A DNA stretch of 64,000 nt. It comes from Trissonchulus latispiculum. Taxonomy: Eukaryota; Nematoda; Enoplea; Enoplida; Ironidae. Under the pieces are notes generated by a model. That model saw nothing but the letters and a program-made list of their open reading frames with translations. It was not told the DNA's origin and ran no database searches. Position numbers and translations under genes: made by a program. Shown here piece after piece: positions 58,236 to 64,000 of the stretch (the first letter of the stretch is position 1; each line of letters starts with the position of its first letter). The stretch covers positions 26,073 through 90,072 of the forward strand of contig JASAND010004219.1 in assembly GCA_030248195.1 (NCBI GenBank), in the 5' to 3' direction.

Positions 58236-59350
58236 TTGAACAAGGTTCGAGCTGATGTGCAATTTTAGAATTCTGCGTCGAGCTACTGCTCATGTTAGGA
58301 GCTGTTGTTGATGGTTCAAGTAAGTTGCCACGGCTAATCGGTTTGTACAAACCGCCTCCTTATTTGGATTAGCGGGTAGAATCTGCGATTTCTTCGTCGC
58401 CAACTCCAAGGTCATTTGGCCATAGCTAAACACAGTTTTGTATTATATAAGTTTAACTTAACCTTTAAGAAACCCATAATTATCCATAGTGAAGGCTAAA
58501 GTGCCAAGTCACTCTTATTGAGAGCGTGGTTTGCACAAATTACTGTTTTATCTAAATATTAAGTTAAATACCGATATTTCTTTCTTGTTGACAATTCCGT
58601 TCACTGTTGTTGAAAAATGGAAGCCTACATGCTTGCGCAATCAAAGCAAAAATGGAATCAGTATTTTTTTCAATCATTTTGAAGAAAACGTTTGCCGCGA
58701 AACGGAGCAACAAGGACTAACAGTATTCTAACAGTCCGCTGTGGTTACCGTTTGTTTAGTGATTGACTGGATGATTGTAGCGGCAGCTAGGGATGCTATT
58801 TTTAATTACAGGTGTACTTAGCAGTTTGAAAAGAAGCTTAACCGACTTACGGGTGCATAAAACAGATAAGCCGCACGGTAAGCAGTACAGAACACTTGAT
58901 GTTCCCCAAGCATGCTTCAACTTCTCAAAAAAGCAGTACTGCAATGCAAATTCACAATAGTTTCAAAAATCACGCATTGTAGCATTTCTACTGTGACTGT
59001 CGAAAACATTTGATCCTCACCACTTTCATTGCTTCACTTTCAATCTCTCCAATTTTCACCTCCTCTTCGTCTGCATGCAAGGAATGTACTTGCAAGCTGT
59101 AGCCAACCATGCATCTCTGTACGTATCTATCCATGTATCCATGCATTCACCTATCCATGTATGAAAATAACTTACGTACTTTCCATAAGAATTGGTTATA
59201 CAGGGAAGGGATGCTCATGCTGAAAGTTATTAACATCTTAAATGATGCGATTTCGCTAATAGAGTTGTGGGATCTCGATCTCGAAATGGCTTGGAATAGC
59301 TTGGAATTATCCTTGGTGCAAACTTTTTCGAAAAATCTTATTGGACATTT
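58236..59350 (+). other. Erg intron, no gene recognised
   Basis: AT-rich intron. CCATGTATCCATGCATTCAC-type repeats lie near 59,130. A short GAGTTAA-family stump follows. Confidence 0.4.
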
Positions 59351-59352
59351 TT

Positions 59353-59530
59353 GGGGCTTTTTCAAGAAAGGATAGAGTAGAGTTAAAAGGAACTCGATGA
59401 ATGAGTTAAAAAAGGGAAACTCAAGCTTGAGTGGCGTTAAACGAGTTAAAACAGTTCATTCTTCATTAATTATAATAATGGAGTTATTATTGAATTACGT
59501 TTGCTATAATAGTTCCACTCCACCCCCACC
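59353..59530 (+). repeat. GAGTTAA-family left end
   Basis: GGGGCTTTTTCAAGAAAGGAT, then AGAGTAGAGTTAA and further GAGTTAA words, match the left terminus of the family at 19.7 kb. The right end is not evident. Confidence 0.5.
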
Positions 59531-59748
59531 CACGCATGCGACAAGCAGCTAAATTGCATTCACTATCTAACAGACAGCACATCAATTCCGACTATTAGCA
59601 CCATAACCATTTTTAGCTTGCTTGAAACGTGAGCACTGCTTTGCACTTGCTTCTTTGCATGCTTATTTTATATATGTGCATATTGAATAGTTTTGATTTC
59701 TATAAAAGCAAGAAATACCACAGCCAGGTTAACTCATGGCATAGACAC

Positions 59749-61021
59749 TAGTGATGTTTCAATCGCTGAAACTGAAACTGAAACTAGGTTTCAGTCTCTA
59801 CATGTTTCAGTTTCAGTCACTGAAACTGAAACTGAAACTGAAACTATTTTGGAAAACGGACTGAAACTGAAACTAAAACTGAAACCATTTAGACTAGCCG
59901 ACTGAAACTGAAACTGAAACTGAAATTATTTTTGGTATCCGACTGAAACTGAAACTGAAACTGAAACTACCCTAATTCTAGAACTGAAACTGAAACTGAA
60001 ACTGAAACTAGAAAAGTCTGAAACAGTTTCAGTCCCAGCGTAAAATCTGACGTCTTTCCTTTCCGAAACCTGTTTCAGTTCATGCTGGAACTGAAACTCC
60101 ATTTCAGTCTCTGCGTGCAAGACCCTTTCAGTCTCTGCGTATGGTTAAGTTCCCTGTAAAATGCAATTGCAGATTTCCCATAATAGTTTTCCTTGCGAAA
60201 GAATTGAAGGAATATGATACGTTTTAGGTTCTCGTATTATTATAGAAGTATTACTTTACAGATCATTTACTGTCAGCATATTAGATAAAGCTAAACTAGG
60301 AAGTTATGTAAAAGCGTAATTGCTTTATACATTTTTAAAGCACAAGTGGTTGATGTGCCCCCCAGAAGCTAAGAATCGAATTGCAGCAATGAAGCTTTAT
60401 GGCCTCAACAGATTTACATTTTGAGGAGATGCTTTACTTAAGCGAATAACCAAGATGGTTTAGGTACTTAGTTAATGAGAAAGCCAATACAGCAAGCAAC
60501 TATTAAAACTTAATTCAGAACGAATCTTAATTTTTTCTTCACAAAGAAAATGATTGGATTGCAAGTACAATATATTAGATAAAACTGTTTTACTTAGAAC
60601 TGACATAGAAGCTGAGATTTAAAATAAAACTGCAGCTTCAACAGTTTTAAATTCCAAATATGCGAAAACTGAAATTTATCTTTTTGGGCGATGACTTCAA
60701 CTGAAAAAGCCGGACTAAAACAGAAACTAGTCTAAAACGTGGACTGAAACTGAAACTGAAACTGTTTGATGTCACCGACTGAAACTGAAACTAAAACTAT
60801 TTTGCGTCACCGACTGAAACTGAAACTGAAACTGAAATTAATTTCGATCAGCGACTAAAACTGAAACTAAAACTGTTTGGGATGACGACTGAAACTGAAA
60901 CTGAAACTGAAATTATTTTTGGTATCTGACTGAAACTGAAACTGAAACTGAAATTAACTCAGGTTGTCGACTGAAACTGAAACTGAAACTGAAACTAAAA
61001 TGGGCTACTGAAACAACACTA
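59749..61021. mobile_element. hAT-like element, GAAACT arrays
   Basis: Inverted ends TAGTGATGTTTCAATCGC and, reversed, TAGTGTTGTTTCAGTAGC are flanked by a perfect 8-base duplication, ATAGACAC (59,741-59,748 and 61,022-61,029). Long (GAAACT)n blocks with CTGAAACTGAAACTG words fill 59,760-60,140 and 60,730-61,000. They are broken at intervals by short unique words that all begin with a T/A-rich spacer. The centre is AT-rich with no ORF. Open frames across the repeats are artefacts. Confidence 0.85.
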
Positions 61022-61499
61022 ATAGACACTAAACACCAAAAAATCCTAGTCCAGTGCAAACCATTCTCTTGCTAAAATCCATACAGTACATGTTATTGCA
61101 TGACGTAGCACTGGAATTGGGAGGAGGGGTTTCCCTTTGTTACAATAACTTAAACCACACGTTGGCTGATCTATCTATTTATCCAAACAAACAGAAACCC
61201 TGTATGCTCAATTTGAATTCCTTATTCGATTCCTGCTCCAGTTAGAGTAATGGAGAACGGAGCAACGGAGAAACTAGACAGAGAAGAAGCAAGGGTACAG
61301 AAACCAGTTTACTTTGGCCTAAATTACGAACCACATCATTCAAACTTTTCAAAAATAATACGTTTTTAAATAAATAAATAATTTTTATTAAATAAACGAT
61401 GGTTCTCTGTTGCTTCACTTCTCCTTTCCAGCTAAAAGTTTGCACAAAGGAATTCAAATATAACGATGCGTCGGTACCTCTCACGCTCAAAGTCTTACC

Positions 61500-62258
61500 A
61501 GCTTCTATGTTGCTCGTGTCACTGTTTCTCTGATAATAAGAAGAGGAAGAAGAAAAAGAAAACTTATCTTTTTTGTATTGCGTAAAGGTGCTCCGACTAG
61601 AATACTCTATATAATGTTCACTCGTTGAAATATATACCCTTTTCCACTCTTGCCCAATCATATTGCACATCCGAGGTTTCCGCTTAGGGGACTGAGCTGA
61701 GCATATGTACCTGAACGGGAGGTCAAATTTCACTGACCTGACCCTTATGGAAGCAAATTTGGGTACCCCTTGTCAGAGCGAATTTTCTTAGGGGTACTTT
61801 TGAAAGCGATTTTTAAGCTTTTCTGCCATTTTTTAGCAAAACACAGCAATTTTTTAGCTAAAACAAGTTTTTCGGGCGTTTTTTAGCAAAAAATAGTATA
61901 TAATTATAAGTGAAAAAGTCCGGCGAAGCCTGAAAATTTTTAGAAATTGTAGTCGTAAAACCTATTTTTTGGGCATTTTTCTTACCCCTCGTAGGAGCAA
62001 TTTCGCGACCCATTGTGGGCGTCTTCGCCGAGGGGGGATTCCCCCTTTTCCCCTTGTGCACCTGTGAGACTGAGGGTCGAAGGAATAAAACGCACACATC
62101 TGAAACGGATCCCCTAAAAAAATTTGGAGGGATCATTAAAGAGGCAGTGTCCCCTAAGACGAGGACCTCTCTTTGAACAAAAGCTAAAACTGTCGTGATC
62201 CCATGCGAGACCGCTCCCCAAAAGGGGACATCTTTCTGCAGTCTGATTGGCTGTTGGC
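61500..62258. repeat. Decayed CAAGAG-family relative
   Basis: GATAATAAGAAGAGGAAG leads to ATTGCGTAAAGGTGCTCCGA near 61,580. CCCCAAAAGGGGACATCTTT and CTGATTGGCTGTTGGC near 62,215-62,257 complete the order. It repeats the order of the 37.5-38.5 kb element. It is cut at its right by the element starting at 62,259. Confidence 0.5.
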
Positions 62259-63423
62259 TAGGGTTGTTTCGATAAGAAATTGACCGGGCCGGGCCCGGGC
62301 CTAAATTGTCAGCCAGGCCGCTACTAGGCCCGGAGCTAGAGTTGTGCCGTGTAGCGGGCTTCGGGCCCTGGGCCGGGCCGGTCCGGTTTAGGCCTGGGTC
62401 CGGAAAAACTTGTGTTGACCCCGGCCCCCCGGCTCTGGCTGAAAGCCCGGCCCGTTACCGGCTCCGGTTATAGAGGCCTGACTCACCGGGCTTCCGGGCC
62501 CACCGGACCTGCCGGGCTCACCGGTCCTACATACCGGGTCTTCGTACCAGACTGACTCAGCATGCGAGTCTGGAACTTGCAGCGGCCCGGGTTTCGAAGT
62601 TCGGGCCTATCACTGGGCCAAGGAGCGGGCCTGGGCTTTGGGCCGGGCCTGGTAGCGGACTTCGGGCTTTGACCAAGAGTTTATAATAGGAAGAGTAAGA
62701 CACTCAGCTCTTCCTAATAGAATAAGCTTGCAAGATGCTCGAAACATTAAGGCCGAAATCTCGGGGGGGCTTCTCAGCGTGTAAACATAGCACGCTGACA
62801 TTTTTCAAAAACGGGCGTTTTTCCCAAATTAAATACTATAACTTGAGCTAGAAAAATCGTACAGCAATAATTTTTATATCATTATGTTGCGTAGAACGAG
62901 ATCGTTTTAACGATATATAAATTATGCAGTTTGGTTCAGGCAATCTGTTAAAATACTGACAATAAAACAGCCTTTCCATGAAAATTCCAGGAATTTCATC
63001 CTTTCTTCAAAATACCGTACGTTGTTGCTGTATTTGTACGAGATTGTCTGACCCGAACTACATAATTTTTATATCGTTATAAAGATCTTGTTCTACGCAA
63101 CATAATTATGTAAAAATTACTGCTGTACGATTTTCCTAGCTCAAGTTGTAGTATTTAATTTGGGAAAAACGTCCGTTTTTGAAAAATGTCAGCGTGCTAT
63201 GTTTACACACTGAGGAGCCCCCCGAGATTTCGGCCTTAATGTGTCGAGCATCTCGCAAGCTTATTCTATTAGGAAGAGCTGAGTGTCTTACTCTTCCTAT
63301 TATAAACTCTTGCTTTGACTGAGCTCCGGGCCAGACCTGGACCAGGCCCGGGCCCGGGCTCGGGCTCGGCTGATAATTTATTCCCGGGCCTGGCCCGGTC
63401 AACTTCTTATCAGAATAACCCTA
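62259..63423. mobile_element. hAT-like element, GGCCCGGGCC arrays, with nested insert
   Basis: The ends TAGGGTTGTTTCGATAAG (left) and, reversed, TAGGGTTATTCTGATAAG (right) are inverted and lead into GACCGGGCC. Blocks of GGCCCGGGCC-type words fill 62,280-62,660 and 63,325-63,405. A CAAGAG element is inserted at 62,674-63,312. No matching 8-base flanks were seen (CTGTTGGC and CCTGAGCC), so its hAT assignment rests on similarity of layout. Confidence 0.65.
62674..63312. mobile_element. CAAGAG-family palindromic element, 0.64 kb, 7-bp duplication
   Basis: CAAGAGTTTATAATAGGAAG at the left returns inverted at the right, and the arms stay complementary for about 220 bases on each side. A perfect 7-base duplication CTTTGAC (62,667-62,673 and 63,313-63,319) flanks it. 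There is no coding capacity. It is the clearest member of the family and inserted after the GGCCCGGGCC element. Confidence 0.85.
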
Positions 63424-63660
63424 CCCTGAGCCCTATTAAATCCCGGAGCCCGCTGCCAGGCCAGACCCAAAGCAAAGCAGCAAATTGGAATAACCATAAA
63501 TGCGCATTTAAAAGCCAAAAATACGAGAACTCGAGCCAGCACCAGATCTTCATCAATTATGTATTATGCAAACATAAGATGTTACTTTATATGTTATCCT
63601 ATATATTGCTCATATTGCAATAATTTCATTTCTGTCCTATAATTCAAATTCTTGTTACAG

Positions 63661-63965
63661 GCGGTGGCGCTACGAGTAATGCTGTGCATCCGTTCACGAT
63701 GGGCAGTCGTCAGGCTAGTCAGCCGGAGATGTCTCCCCTTCTTACATCGTATCACCGCCAGGACGCCGTGGAAGCGGAGGAGGAGATGGAAACGTCCCTT
63801 CAGAGTCCATCGACGGCCATGACCGCCAACGCTTCCACATCATGGCAACAGAGAAACTCTGCTGGTCCTTCGCTTGGTCTGGTGCATTCCAAAACAACCT
63901 CTACGTTGCCTAAAAGTTGCTCAAGTAAAAGGCCAATTTATACGGTCAATTGTCTGCGAAAATAG
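63661..63965 (+). CDS. ERG channel exon: C-terminal tail
   Basis: After TTACAG two bases finish a Gly codon, and the frame reads GGATSNAVHPFTMGSRQASQ, MSPLLTSYHRQDAVEAEEEM and a Ser/Thr-rich stretch. It ends at a TAG at 63,963. The phase fits the preceding exon across a 9.4-kb intron. Either the protein ends here or a donor near 63,929 (CAAGTAAAAG) is used and the tail continues beyond the window. No coiled coil is visible. Confidence 0.7.
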
Positions 63966-64000
63966 TACTTCAGTACTTGATGAAAAAACTGAAGGAAGAT

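Noticed and set aside
59693..60120. Frames made of repeated Thr-Glu and Phe-Ser residues
   Set aside because: They are translations of the (GAAACT)n array on the two strands, not genes.

Overview
This is a stretch of an invertebrate animal nuclear genome. It is AT-rich, has GT-AG introns, and is packed with decayed transposable elements. The one clear host gene lies on the + strand from about 32.3 kb to the right edge. It is an ERG-type (KCNH2/6/7, Drosophila seizure-like) voltage-gated potassium channel. Ten coding exons are visible: S4-S5, two alternative pore exons, S6/C-linker, C-linker, two cyclic-nucleotide-binding-homology (CNBH) exons, and three C-terminal exons. Exons for the PAS domain and S1-S3 were not found and probably lie left of the window. 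The phylum cannot be fixed from the sequence; a protostome is a guess.

The most notable host feature is a tandemly duplicated pore exon (33,179-33,385 and 33,746-33,922). Each copy encodes the turret, pore helix, GFGN filter and outer S6. The copies have the same splice phases and lengths divisible by three, but different sequences. This is the layout expected for mutually exclusive splicing that swaps the ion pore.

Left part: 5.2-15.6 kb (- strand) holds a broken Ty3/Gypsy-type pol (RT, RNase H, integrase). It is followed by about 6.5 kb of GC-richer, frame-broken coding sequence of unknown family. That stretch begins with a myristoylation-like N-terminus and contains a complete class I tRNA-like gene with a serine anticodon. 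18.3-22.2 kb is an element with inverted, tRNA-like ends. It carries an unknown acidic ORF split by a second element. 23.3-31.65 kb is a giant inverted repeat (foldback) whose arms carry decayed coding sequence, one with a CCHC zinc knuckle.

Right part (Erg introns): non-autonomous DNA elements are nested densely. Several have hAT-like 8-bp target duplications and ends built from short inverted motif arrays (AAAAAGCGGAC, GGCCGGCC, CGGGTACCCG, GAAACT, GGCCCGGG). A second set begins CAAGAG, and two of its copies have perfect 7-bp duplications. A rearranged second Ty3/Gypsy fragment lies at 56.2-58.2 kb. Both retroelement fragments are antisense to Erg.

All functional statements are inferred from reading the sequence; no database search was run.
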